Below are positions 38,709 through 49,802 of a stretch of 64,000 nt of DNA, in pieces. Within the stretch, counting starts at the first letter, position 1, and each line of letters opens with the position of its first letter. The notes below the pieces were generated by a model. The model was not told where the DNA came from. It did not search any database and worked only from the letters and a program-made list of their open reading frames with translations. The stretch is taken from contig NC_134929.1 of NCBI RefSeq assembly GCF_051020765.1, forward strand, positions 5,668,786 through 5,732,785. Reading direction: 5' to 3'. This stretch comes from Lasioglossum baleicum. Taxonomy: Eukaryota; Arthropoda; Insecta; Hymenoptera; Halictidae. The translations under genes and the position numbers were made by a program.

Positions 38709-41700
38709 TTAATATATGTACTTAGTGAACGCGTCGACTACAACAAATATATAATTGTAACGCGATCTGCGCGATCTCGAAACAGGAGCCAAATGATCAA
38801 TGTGTAGCGTATCAAAAGGTGCATCCCCTTTCGGTATACAGTGCAAGGTACCTTCCAACTTTCCGTAGTTTGGCGTGTACGCGATACATTTCAAACAGCC
38901 ACGAATGTGTTTCTCGATTTTGGACCTCATATTCGGAAACCAATAAGTATCTGCAATGTTCCGCGCGGTTTTCTCAATTCCGACGTGTCCCATCTCGTTG
39001 TGGTACTTATACATAATGCTCGATTCCAAATTGCTCGGCACGTAAAACAAAATTTTACCCTGATACTTCCGATATACCAGACCGTTCCTCATTTCATACA
39101 ATTTACTTTCCGTGGTTTCTAACTCTGTACGGATTTTCTCGATATCTTTATCATCATGTTGGCATAGCGCTAAATTTCTATCGAACAAATTGTCTTCGAT
39201 CACGAGAACCTGACGACTTAACGAGTCTACGTGGAGCATACGCGAACCAGCCCTATGCTCTAGCACATAGTCGTAATTTTGCATTTCAAGTATCCAACGT
39301 GCAATTCGAGGATTGGTCTCTTTTTTATTTAGTGTCAAACTAAGAGCTTGACAATCCGTAAGTATCTTAAATTTTATTCCTAGTAAATATCTTCGGAAAC
39401 GGCGGAGGGCAGAAACGATTGCTAGCGTTTCTAACTCGAAACTATGATAGCGCGATTCAATCTCGGTTGTTCGTTTAGAAAAGTAAAATACTGGATGCAG
39501 CTTCTTGTCGGCTTTCGTTTGCAACAGGATAGCACCAAACTCCGATGCGCTCGCGTCACAATGCAACTCAGTCTCGTCTCGTGGAGAATAAATACTTAAT
39601 ATCGGCGCGTTTAACAATCGATTCTTAAGCATCTCGAACGCTTGTTTTTCTTTTTCGCCTAACTGAAACTTCGCATCCTTTCTCGTCAAATCGTACAAAG
39701 GCTTCGCGAGGATGGAAAAGCCCTCAATAAATTTCCGAAAATACGAACAGAGGCCTAAAAATCCCTGCACCTCTCGTACATTTCGCGGGAGTGGGAATTT
39801 CTTTACCGCTTCGAGTCCTTGTTCCGTCGGCCTAATTCCTTTGTTCGTTACAGTATAACCCAAATAATCGAGTTTTGTTTGGAGAAACCTGCATTTATCT
39901 AACCGTAAATTCAAAAGATTCGCTGTAAGTAGTTCAAATACTTTTCCGAGGACTTTCATATGATGTTCTATCGTCTCTGTCGCGATAAGAAAATCATCCA
40001 AATAAACAGATATTTCGCCCTCATTGATTAGCTCTTTAAAGATTTCCGTGACGTAGCGTTGGAATTTAAGAGACGCACCTTTTAACCCGAATGGCATCCT
40101 CGTGTATTCGTATTGCCCGAAAGGCGTTACGAAAGACGTAAATTTAACCGACGCTTCGTCCATCTTAACATGGAAAAATCCATCTTTTAAATCGAGTGCC
40201 GTGAAATATTTTTTTCCTTCCAGTAGATCTAATTGATCTTCGATCAATGGCAGAGGAAAGTTATCGCGAACCGTGATTTTATTCAATGTGCGGAAATCTA
40301 CGCACATTCTAATTTCTCCGTTCTTTTTCTTCGTCAGAACGATAGGAGATGCGTACTCGGATATGCTCTCCCTAATTATACCTCTTTCTAATAATCCGTC
40401 GAGGATACAACGTAATTTATTTTTCTCATCATACGATAATCTACGAGGTGAAAATGAAAAAGGTTTGTCGTTCGTAAGCGTTAATTTCATCGTGTTTTCT
40501 ACGTTTGGCTCTGCAGGTCTCTGTGCGTTAATGTACGTCTTATTAAACAACTCGCGTGCTCGTGTCTTAATCTCAGCCGAAAGGCTCTCGTCGAAATGCA
40601 TGTCGTCGGTACTGATGCACGCGTTAACCTTATCTACCTCAATGTTCATAATGTCGGCTATATCGTTGCGTTCTACCGTTTCTTCTCTACTCAACGATAA
40701 CTTGGCAATTTTCATGAAGTCGCGTCCTAAAACTAATGGGTTTTTCATCGTTTCATCCGGTAAAATTCTCAACGTAACATAATATTTTACTGCGTCGTAA
40801 ATAATCGTAGCTCGCATCTTTCCTAACACGTTCAAATCACTACCGTTAATTCCATGAAACCTATCTGAATCGCGATCGGTCTTAAAACACATTCTCGGAA
40901 TGTAACCCCCTTTAACAAAACTAATCGGGCTCCCTGAATCAATTAGTGTGTTTACTTTTGTACTGAAACCACCGCTCTCGCTACTTATCTGTAATTCTAC
41001 CGCACGCCGAAAGTCATCGTCTTCTTTCCGCCCACGGGTAATGTAGTTGACTTCGCCCCTCGTTGTCTGTGTGCTGCATTGATTTGCTCGATGACCCATC
41101 TGTCCGCACGTGAAACAGGAACCCCTTTCTCTTGCTGGCTTCGTACAATCAGCTGAGAAGTGACCGGGCTCGTTGCAATTAAAACATCTCCGCCCGGTGC
41201 TCGCTGATCCTTGTCCTTCCCTCGGCGATGGCCTTCCCGGTCCTTGTCCTTCCCTCGGCAATAGCCTTCCTGATCCGACAGCTGAAGGGCCTATTGTTTG
41301 GTGGCGTATTGGTGGTCTACCAGATCCATCCAACGGTGCAACTTTTCCCGACAGCAAAACTACTTCCGATAGTCGCGGTCTTCCCGCCGGCAACTTGACG
41401 TTAGTGAAAGCCGGCAGTACTTCGTCCACGGACTTATAACACTGCACCTTAGCTTGTATTTGCAATTCCCTATTCGGTATACCGCCAACGACGTAGCTAA
41501 GTAATTCTGTTTCCGAAACAGGCACTCGTTTTGCAAGGATTGTCTTATCATGCACGTAATCGGCGAAAGATTCTTCCACGGCCCATTTCCTCGTTTCAAG
41601 CTCGCGTCTCAAACATAAAGGATCTAGTCGTTGCCCGTACAGCCTCTTCAACTCTTTCAAAAGCTCATCGGTGCCTAATTCTACACAGTCCATTCTAGAA

Positions 41701-41822
41701 TGATACCACTTCAATGCGCGACCCGTCAATCTGCTACACACTTCGCTTGGTGGTTCGCTGCTTTCGCTTGGTGGTTGTCCAACTCGTACGTCGACAGGAG
41801 TCCTCTCACCTGTTTCTCCCAC
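38709..41822 (-). pseudogene. Gypsy gag C-terminus to integrase, 1037 codons, both ends frame-broken
   Basis: Positions from 41822: capsid remainder (TGRALKWYHS) at the start; two CCHC knuckles (CFNCNEPGHFSADC near 213 and CFTCGQMGHRANQC near 236); protease DSGS at D295; reverse transcriptase with YLDD at D609-D610; RNase H with HCDASASEFG at D756; integrase H2C2 finger near 935-985; first catalytic Asp (HIDHL) at D1009. The frame then stops 8 codons after VDAFTK. The first Met is not a genuine start. Reverse transcriptase and RNase H look intact, so decay is recent or patchy. Confidence 0.92.
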
Positions 41823-42244
41823 CGGCCAAAGTCCTTACTATTTCCACCAAATTCACCCACTATGTCTTTCAACTCTTGCCACTTCTTCACTCTCGTCCGT
41901 CCAGATGCGCTTGCTTCTGATCTTGGCGTCTCCCGTAACAACGGCAATTCTCTCCTAAACAGTTCGTTCTCTCGTACAACAACGTCTCGTTCTCTCCTTA
42001 GAACGTCTAATTCGCGTAAAGTTATCTCGTCCACCAGCCCTCTCGTATCGGGTCGGTGGCGAGTCTCGTCGCTCGTCCCCGCAACCGGTTCTTCCGTGCA
42101 CCCATCATCTGTCATAGCTAATTCTTCCACTGTGACACCAGCACCCAATAAACGTTTTATCAGTTCGGCCTTCGTACCAGTCGATTGCAAATTCTTTGCT
42201 TTCAGCTTCTCTTTCAGTTCCGGTACCGTAAGAGAACAACTCAT
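41726..42244 (-). pseudogene. Gypsy gag N-terminal part with SAP domain
   Basis: The 172 residues begin MSCSLTVPELKEKLKAKNLQ and continue TGTKAELIKRLLGAG, which matches the SAP DNA-binding motif (about residues 7-35). A coiled-coil-like stretch (LRELDVLRRERDVVVRENEL) follows, then the start of the capsid (FGRWEKQVRGLLSTYELD). A 21-bp tandem duplication encodes NHQAKAANHQAK just before the frame ends, and the capsid continues in another frame (SRLTGRALKWYHS in the next ORF). SAP domains in gag are known from some arthropod Gypsy lineages and may guide chromatin binding. Confidence 0.82.
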
Positions 42245-42659
42245 TTTAAAACGACACGGTATGAAATTTCACACAAACGTCTGTCACGTAACTTCACGTA
42301 AAACCGACTTGAAATTGAAATTGCGAAACGACTGTCTCAATCCCACTTCTGAAAATTATAAGGAGGCTGGACACGGAATTCGTAAATATATTTGACACGA
42401 CGTGATGCTTCGTCAATCGCTCGCAAGAGACTGTCTATTTTATTTTAACAAAATCACAACGTAAAACATACATTTGTTAACAAAACATTAACGCAGCATG
42501 CAAATCAATAAAAACATATATGACACGTAAATCGATAAAAACATATATAACACTTAAACATTAAACTCACACTCAGTCATATGACATGCACACTTACATC
42601 ATTCTTACAACATCTTACAAAATATATAAACAATCAAAATATAAATTTTTATAATAATA
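42245..42659 (-). other. Probable Gypsy leader and 5' LTR region, boundaries unresolved
   Basis: This AT-rich DNA lies directly upstream of gag. It includes repeated CGATAAAAACATATAT-type words at 42503-42545, and TATA- and poly(A)-signal-like stretches on the minus strand. Without a second LTR the ends cannot be fixed. Confidence 0.4.
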
Positions 42660-43311
42660 TTAAAATTTATTTTCTCTTACATCGTCTCCCCATCCTTGCA
42701 GACTCTCCACCAGAAGGTCCACTTGCCTTCGGCGCCGCTCTTTGAGCTTGCGCTCAGCAGCCGTGGGAATGGGTGGGTGAGGACAATTAGAACCGGAAGG
42801 GGAATCAGGGGGAGATGACGAAGGAACGGGACCAGGAGAAAGATGGAGTACAGAAATGGCGGGATCAGGAGAAAGATGGCGTACAGGAGAAGGGGAGTGG
42901 AGGTTGGATGGGGCAGGATCATCAGGAAGGGGGGATGGGGAGGTGGCTGCTGCAAGGCCCAATTCGAAGGCATCCGTATGCATTCGTAGGTGATGCCTCC
43001 GAATATATAAGCGCAAGCTCTGGAGTCTCCTCGGCTTCAGCGGAACCACATACGCCGCGTTGAATATACATATAGCGCACGCTGTCCATTGTGATGGTTC
43101 CGCTGCTGCTGGTGGAATCCGGATAGACTTCAAGGAACCCCTTTAATATCTTTCGATATATATTCGGGTGATCCTTGAAGTCTTTGGGGTAGCCGTACTT
43201 CTTCTGCGACATTCTGCAAAAAGATATGTAAAGGTCATTCCATGCCGAATCGATCAATTTTTGCAGGCACCATCGCCGATTTTGTTCTAAATGAACTATG
43301 TTGTAGTCCAT
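42660..43311 (-). pseudogene. Unrecognised coding-like segment in two overlapping frames
   Basis: Two minus-strand frames overlap: 43311-42922 (MDYNIVHLEQNRRWCLQKLI.., then KKYGYPKDFKDHPNIYRKIL) and 43133-42660. The second ends with a proline/serine-rich stretch and a basic KLKERRRRQVDLLVESLQGW tail. The composition suggests real coding, with a frame change near 42950-43100. I do not recognise the family. It could be a host exon or an accessory ORF of a DNA transposon. Confidence 0.35.
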
Positions 43312-43617
43312 GTGAAATTAGGGGGGATTTAATCGTTAGAGTTATACAGCGATATAGTTAACGGACCATAATAGCGGTGCGCTCGACCCGCCTCTACCTG
43401 AAACGGGGGTACACGGCGTCCTTTACCAGCTCACTTGTGACGCCAATTTTAATGATACATACCATCTTTTTCAGGGGCTCATTTTAAAGTGTTTTAGCGT
43501 AAAAACCCCCTGGTTACCTGCGATAGTATTATAGTTAGCGGCCAGGTCTAGGGTACGCGTGCATTCGCGGAGCGTGGAGGAGGGGAGCGCAGTGGCGGCG
43601 AGGGAGTCAGCAGGAGT

Positions 43618-46600
43618 CAGTGATGCCAGAATCGGGGACGCGAGGACGCTTCCCCTCCAGCACAGGTTCCCCCTCTCTGACGGACCGTCCTCGCCGTAGC
43701 TTCTGCTGCGCACGCGCTACACACGAACGTACTTCTACTCTGCCCGTGTGAGTGAATGCTCGATTGCACGCGCGCTACACAACAAGCGTACCTCTACCAT
43801 GTCCGTGTGACTACCTGCTCGACCGAACGCGTCGGCGACGCGTTCCTTCGATTTTCACCAATTTTCATGTTGCCGAAGTTTCGGAAGCACGAGTCGGAAA
43901 GTCGGGATCTGGAGACGGCGCGCATTTGAATCCCGGGACGGCGCGGTGCACATTTTGCTATAACTTTTGATCTAAAAAAGATATCGAAGCGAAATTTGGA
44001 CTAAATTTTTTTTTAAAAAACCGGGTTTAATGGTTCATCCTAAAATATGTTTTGTATTTCTTAAAAAATTTTTCTCGTTGATTTTTAAAGTTAAGGTAGT
44101 CCAGAGGGCCCCCAACACAAATTGAGTTTTAGTCGAACCATGCTCAATAAACAATTACGAAAAAATTTATAAATATTCCACTTAATAGCACACATGATTG
44201 AGATTTTTTTCAGATTTTTCAGATTATGCAGACATGTTTAAAAAAATTGAAAATCTCGAAACATTCGAAGAAAATGCATATTTCGTATTGAACTTTTCGA
44301 GATACCAGTTTTATAAAAACTCATTAGTCCGATATTATTGAAACAATTGTCCTTAATTTTTCTCAGAATTTTTTATAAATTATATCGTTGTTAAAAAATC
44401 AAAATCAATTTTTTCGATACTTCTTTGTTGATGTATTATGTAATACTGAATATTTTTATAATCAGAAAAATAATGTACAGACTTGATGATGCAATATAAA
44501 ACATTTTATTTACGTTATATTTCAATATACATATGTGCATCACTCCTAACAATTTTGTTAATCACATAATTATTGTAACGACATTTTACATATATCAGGT
44601 CGTTAAGTATGAAACTAGACAAATAAAACACAAATTTCAAACACATTTGTCAAGTTTCATACATCTCCGGTTACGAAAATCGATTTTAAATGGTCCCTGC
44701 CTTTCTGTAACATAACAAAAAAAACAAAAAATTAGTTAAAGTCATGATTGCAAAGTATAGAATAAAATATTAATGTATAACTTTATAGTATGGTTTATAC
44801 TTATCTTTTCTTTAAAGTCATTCTTGAATCTGCTAATATTGATTTTACGTTATCGCGATTTTAAATGGTCCTCTGTCTTTCTACAACATAAAAAAAACAC
44901 ATAGTTAAAGTTATAAGTACAAAGTACTTACAGAATGAAATATTAATGTAACGATGCACTTCTCTTTTCTTTGAAGTCATTCTTGAATCTGCTAATATTG
45001 ATTTTACGTTATCGCGATTTTAAATGGTCCTCTGCCTTTCTACAACATAAAAAGAAACACATAGTTAAAGTTATAATTCCAAAGTACTTACAGAATGACA
45101 TATTAATGTAACGATACACTTCGCTTTTGTTTGAAGTCATTCTTGAATCTGCTATTTCATTACCGCTGATACCCACGCGTTGCTATATTCAAGGAAAAAG
45201 TAGACATAATTAAAATCGTAATTCGAATTGCAATCTTGTAGGACTAAATATAAATAGTAACGTATACTTATCTTTTTTTATCGATGAATATGGTCACTCA
45301 CTAAAATAAATTCCTAATAAGATAAAAAAATGTTAAAAACCCATTAAAAAGTATTAAAAACGAGACAAAGAAACTGGAGGCTGTTTACTATAATAATAAG
45401 AGAAGTGTATCGTTACATTAATATTTCATTCTGTAAGTACTTTGTACTTATAACTTTAACTATGTGTTTTTTTTATGGTGTAGAAAGACAGAGGACCATT
45501 TAAAATCGCGATAACGTAAAATCAATATTAGCAGATTCAAGAATGACTTTAAAGAAAAGATAAGTATAAACCATACTATAAAGTTATACATTAATATTTT
45601 ATTCTATACTTTGCAATCATGACTTTAACTAATTTTTTGTTTTTTTTGTTATGTTACAGAAAGGCAGGGACCATTTAAAATCGATTTTCGTAACCGGAGA
45701 TGTATGAAACTTGACAAATGTGTTTGAAATTTGTGTTTTATTTGTCTAGTTTCATACTTAACGACCTGATATATGTAAAATGTCGTTACAATAATTATGT
45801 GATTAACAAAATTGTTAGGAGTGATGCACATATGTATATTGAAATATAACGTAAATAAAATGTTTTATATTGCATCATCAAGTCTGTACATTATTTTTCT
45901 GATTATAAAAATATTCAGTATTACATAATACATCAACAAAGAAGTATCGAAAAAATTGATTTTGATTTTTTAACAACGATACAATTTATAAAAAATTCTG
46001 AGAAAAATTAAGGACAATTGTTTCAATAATATCGGACTAATGAATTTTTATAAAACTGGTATCTCGAAAAGTTCAATACGAAATATGCATTTTCTTCGAA
46101 TGTTTCGAGATTTTCAATTTTTATAAACATGTCTGCACAATCTGAAAAATCTGAAAAAAATCTCGATCATGTGTGCTATTAAGTGGAATATTTATAAATT
46201 TTTTCGTAATTGTTTATTGAGCATGGTTCGACTAAAAATCAATTTGTGTTGGGGGCCATCTGGACTACCTTAACTTTAAAAATCAACGAGAAAAATTTTT
46301 TAAGAAATACAAAACATATTTTAGGATGAACCATTAAACCCGGTTTAAAAAAAAAAATTTAGTCCAAATTTCGCTTCGATATCTTTTTTAGATCAAAAGT
46401 TATAGCAAAATGTGCACCGCGCCGTCCCGGGATTCAAATGCGCGCCGTCTCCAGATCCCGACTTTCCGACTCGTGCTTCCGAAACTTCGGCAACATGGCA
46501 CACGGGCAGAGTAGAAGTACGTTCGTGTGTAGCGCGTGCGCAGCAGAAGCTACGGCGAGGACGGTCTGTCAGAGAGGGGGAACCTGTGCTGGAGGGGAAG

Positions 46601-46631
46601 CGTCCTCGCGTCCCCGATTCTGGCATCACTG
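43618..46631. mobile_element. 3-kb palindromic element with CAGTGATGCCAGAATC ends
   Basis: The ends CAGTGATGCCAGAATC and GATTCTGGCATCACTG match those of the 253-bp hAT-type MITE at 58331. The arms extend about 1.4 kb to a centre near 45,180 and are nearly identical; the same 60-codon frame MCITPNNFVNHIIIVTTFYI occurs in both. The left arm has an extra block of roughly 120 bp (about 43750-43870). It also has about 2.3 tandem copies of a 160-bp unit (44820-45150), where the right arm has one. No matching 8-bp duplication was found at the edges. There is no transposase. Confidence 0.85.
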
Positions 46632-46653
46632 CTCAGAGGACAGGCGCGTTCCA

Positions 46654-47815
46654 TAGTGATGGGCATTATCGACTAAATTCAACTATCGACTAATTACTAT
46701 TTAGTTACTACATACTATCGAATATTTAGTCGATAGTTTTTAGTCGACTGAAATTTCGTTTTAGTGGTTATACGTCTAGATTGCGGGCTATAGTCTATGC
46801 CTACGTATAGATCTCATTTCTCACTCACTCTTACAGCATTGTACTGCAGTGCTCACTTAGTATTATAGGCACAGTAAGAGTAAATTGGGGTAAATATACC
46901 AGACAATAATTAAATAATTAATAATAATAAAAATAATTTTTAATAATTCGATATCGCTAATGAGTGAATGTATTTGATAGTAAATCTTATAAAATTTATT
47001 CAAAACATCCGCCGTTAAAATTCAACCAATAGCTCGATAGTTTAAGCGACTGATTCAGTAACTGAATTTAGTCGATAGTTTTCAGTCGTTTATACCTGTA
47101 GGTTATTCTCGTATTTACTCTTATTCTCGATGTTCGCTTGTTAAATGAATAGTAGGACAGTATGGGACAGTACAGAGATATTAAATTTCGTGATTGAATG
47201 ATTTTGTCTTTATTTAATAATAAATTCATACACTACGTTATAAATATAAATGTACACAATTTATTTATATCACATATATAGTTTATATTGCATAAATAGC
47301 AATAAGATTTTAACATCCAATATGAATTAAAGTATTGAAATATCTATTACATATTTCATTACTTGCATATTTGCACGTCCTGTCATAATTATGTATTTCT
47401 AACCTTTTCGTTTCATCGTCTGACACTGACATTTGAAATTTCAAGATGGCGACGTGTAAACAGTCGACTGAAAATAGCATAGACATATAGAGATAGTCTG
47501 CGCCGTCTTATGGGCGAGTTGAAGCCCACAATGGTGGCGCGCGGTACAAAGAGTGAGAGAGAGAGCATTAGCCGGGGTCCATAGCGCTCTCTTTCTAATT
47601 GATGTATTTATTGATGTTTTATTTTGGTTTTTTGCCGCCATTGTGGGCTTCAGCGCTTCGTACAGGCCGCGCAGTCTATCTCTATATGTCTATGGAAAAT
47701 AGTAACCCCACCACTACTAAATTCAGTCGATAGTTTAAAAAATCAGTCGACTGAAAATAGTAGTTGAATACTATCGATTTAGTCGATAGTTTTTAGTCGA
47801 TGGTGCCCATCACTA
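46654..47815. mobile_element. hAT-type non-autonomous element with 8-bp target duplication
   Basis: The ends TAGTGATGGGCA and TGCCCATCACTA are flanked by a perfect GCGTTCCA duplication (46646-46653 and 47816-47823). An 8-bp duplication and a GTGATGGGC end are hallmarks of hAT elements. The interior carries several TTTAGTCGATAGT and AGTCGACTGAAA words in both orientations near both ends, which may be transposase-binding sub-terminal repeats. No coding capacity. It contains a second hAT-type insertion. Confidence 0.9.
47478..47694. mobile_element. 217-bp hAT-type MITE nested in the element at 46654
   Basis: The ends CATAGACATATAGAGATA and their reverse complement are flanked by a perfect 8-bp duplication GAAAATAG (47470-47477 and 47695-47702). 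The flanking AGTCGACT..GAAAATAG context is the host element's own sub-terminal repeat. A palindromic CCCACAATGG..CCATTGTGGG pair lies inside. Confidence 0.9.
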
Positions 47816-47823
47816 GCGTTCCA

Positions 47824-48589
47824 TGCTATTCCTGCATGAGAACGTGACACAAGCATACAGAAAATCTTCAAATTCTCGCTCCTACAATACAAATGATCAT
47901 CTTCATGATAAAAAGTGACACTAATAATTATGTAGCAAATTAGGAAAGACGTCTCGCAAATTGGAAACTCAATTATCGAAATTGTTATTGTTATATTTAT
48001 AAAAAGAAAAAGCGACGTACAAACAGACCCTACCTATCTAGAAAACAGATCACTACCGGCGGGAACGCCTGGCGTTCTCACGGCCACTGTACTTGTCAAA
48101 ATATACTACGTGAGAAATAGAACAATAAAAAAACGGTTGTTTATTGACTCACTACTTGTTAGGGGAATGAGAAGCTGCGTTAGAGTTCTGAAATCAAAAA
48201 ATGAGACAAAAGATATTAAAATCGATTCGTAAAATTCCATTGGAATATGAAAAGATTTTAATGTAAATACTATTTAAATGATTTTCGAAATATAAAAAGT
48301 ATGTAGGTAGTACAATTTTTTATTAATACTTTGAAAAGAAAATGTTGAATAATAAAGATTAATTATTAAGATATCTCTTGGTAGTTACATTCTCTCCCCC
48401 TTGAAGAAAGCACGACACGTTGCCCTATAGCTTTCGATGTCGTCTTTGGTCATCAAAGTAGGTAGCCTCAGGAGGTTGGCAGCTTCGAAGTATTCTGTAC
48501 CCTTAGGGTTTATGACAGAAAGAACAAATTCAATTAATCTCAGTCGACCAATCGTCAAAAAATAAATTCGAATTAATAGAAAATAAATA
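47824..48589. other. Non-coding AT-rich stretch
   Basis: I see no gene or clear repeat. A minus-strand open frame (48385-48666) becomes recognisable only at its start, described next. Confidence 0.5.
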
Positions 48590-48668
48590 CACGTCCCGTC
48601 ATTCAAGTTACGCAATCGCGTCAAAAACTGAGACGGCTTCCCATCAGTGAGTACCTCGCCCTTCAATA
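48590..48668 (-). pseudogene. Gypsy gag relic
   Basis: LLKGEVLTDGKPSQFLTRLR on the minus strand matches the conserved gag segment of a family of insect Gypsy elements (E.LGDRKPSQ.LR.LR). Homology stops after about 28 residues; the rest of the open frame (to 48385) is not recognisable. It abuts the ankyrin/PRANC fragment on the opposite strand. Confidence 0.6.
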
Positions 48669-48669
48669 A

Positions 48670-48935
48670 TCTACTAAGCTACTTAAACAGCACATAGCTA
48701 AGGTGAAAGCTGCAGGTTTATGTGTAAGTGAAAGATATTTGTGGTGTATTAGCAGAGATTACAAAATTAGTAATTTTCTGAACAAATGTGACGCAGAAGT
48801 ACAGATCATGAAGAGGAAGAAGATTGATAATAGCGGTGCTTCTTTTTACGATATTTTGACAAAAAATACAAGCGAATTAGCAAAAATTGAAAGTATTGTA
48901 AAGGCTTTGAAATCAGATGATTATAAGACAAAGTA
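48670..48935 (+). pseudogene. Ankyrin/PRANC-type protein, C-terminal region, part 1
   Basis: Open from 48670 after a stop, the frame reads LLKQHIAKVKAAGLCVSERY, then SGASFYDILTKNTSELAKIE and VKALKSDDYKTK. This resembles the segment between the ankyrin repeats and the PRANC/F-box-like tail in the large hymenopteran ankyrin families. Such proteins are thought to be ubiquitin-ligase adaptors. The upstream ankyrin repeats are absent, apparently cut off by the gag relic. The frame is interrupted at 48936 by a foldback element. Confidence 0.6.
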
Positions 48936-49599
48936 CAGGCTGAGGCGCTAGAAACAGGCCACCTGAATAACTCGGCTGCTATTGGTGTTAGGAAGAAATG
49001 CATCAGATGGAACTTGCTTGGTGTCGAGGGGGCATTAATGTTAGTAGCTTTTTTGTAGGTGCACGCGTAAAGGACATATGATGGTCACCTTCATTTTTTT
49101 AAATGGAATGAGGTATTTTTTACTACATCAATCGATGCAGCTGGACATTCGTTATAAAAAAAATGCTAACCTATGTATGTCGAAAAATTAGTAGTTCAGG
49201 AGATATTTAAATTTAAATAACTCTAAAATACCATTACATACTGTGTCGTAATAAGACGTTACACAAGTAAGTAAACACTAACGTCTTAGTACGGCAGTAA
49301 TGGTATTTTAGAGTTATTTAAATTGAAATATCTCTCCTGAACTACTATTTTTTCGACATACATAGGTTAGTACTTTTTTGTAACGAATGTCCAGCTGAAT
49401 CGATTGATGTAATAAAAAATACCTCATTCCATTTAAAAAAATGAAGTTGACCTTCATATGTCCTTTACGCGTCCACCTACAAAAAAGCTACTAACATTAA
49501 TGCCCCCTCGAATCCAAGCAAGTTCCATCTGATGCATTTCTTCCTATTACCAATAGCAGTCGAGTTATTCAGGTGGCCTGTTTCTGGTGCATCACCCTG
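48936..49599. mobile_element. 664-bp foldback element inserted in the ankyrin/PRANC frame
   Basis: The left end CAGGCTGAGGCGCTAGAAAC pairs with a right end whose complement reads CAGGGTGATGCACCAGAAAC, each next to TA. The arms continue in register (GGCCACCTGAATAACTCG..) to a centre near 49,265. The inner arm holds the TGGAATGAGGTATTTTTTA...GCAGCTGGACATTC core shared with 14329 and 31378. The outer ends have drifted more than the core. Confidence 0.85.
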
Positions 49600-49601
49600 T
49601 A

Positions 49602-49802
49602 TATGATACTACGATAAATAGTCGATTTAGAAGAGGGATAGAAAGAGAAGAGTTGTTGGAACAAGTTAGGAATAAGTTTTTACTTTTTCTCCTGAAAAGC
49701 CTTAACGAATTACCATTTCTTTGCACTGAAAAAATATTTAGCCAGCTAAGCGATAAAGATTTAAGAATTTTATTAGTTACTTGTAAGCTTTTCAATAAAT
49801 AG
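49602..49802 (+). pseudogene. Ankyrin/PRANC-type protein, C-terminal region, part 2
   Basis: After the foldback element the frame resumes with GIEREELLEQVRNKF and ends LPFLCTEKIFSQLSDKDLRI.., a PRANC/F-box-like motif (LP....EKI.S.LS..DL) close to a natural stop at 49800. The two parts are out of register by two bases across the TA-rich junction, so either an extra TA was gained or the gene was already broken. The F-box-like motif would bind SKP1-type adaptors in a working homologue. Confidence 0.65.

Larger units (their letters stand above)
38294..42244 (-). mobile_element. Degraded Ty3/Gypsy element with SAP-domain gag
   Basis: Gag, protease, reverse transcriptase, RNase H and integrase appear in Gypsy order on the minus strand, but in three frames (42244-41726, 41822-38709 and 38707-38294). 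The integrase C-terminus and the 3' LTR are missing before the orphan frame and the Helitron. No second LTR copy was found in the window. A possible primer site (CAGAAGTGGGATTG, minus strand, near 42342-42355) lies upstream of gag. Confidence 0.9.

Noticed and set aside
44533..45831. Identical 60-residue frames at 44533 (plus) and 45649 (minus)
   Set aside because: They are mirror arms of the 3-kb palindrome and do not represent a duplicated gene.
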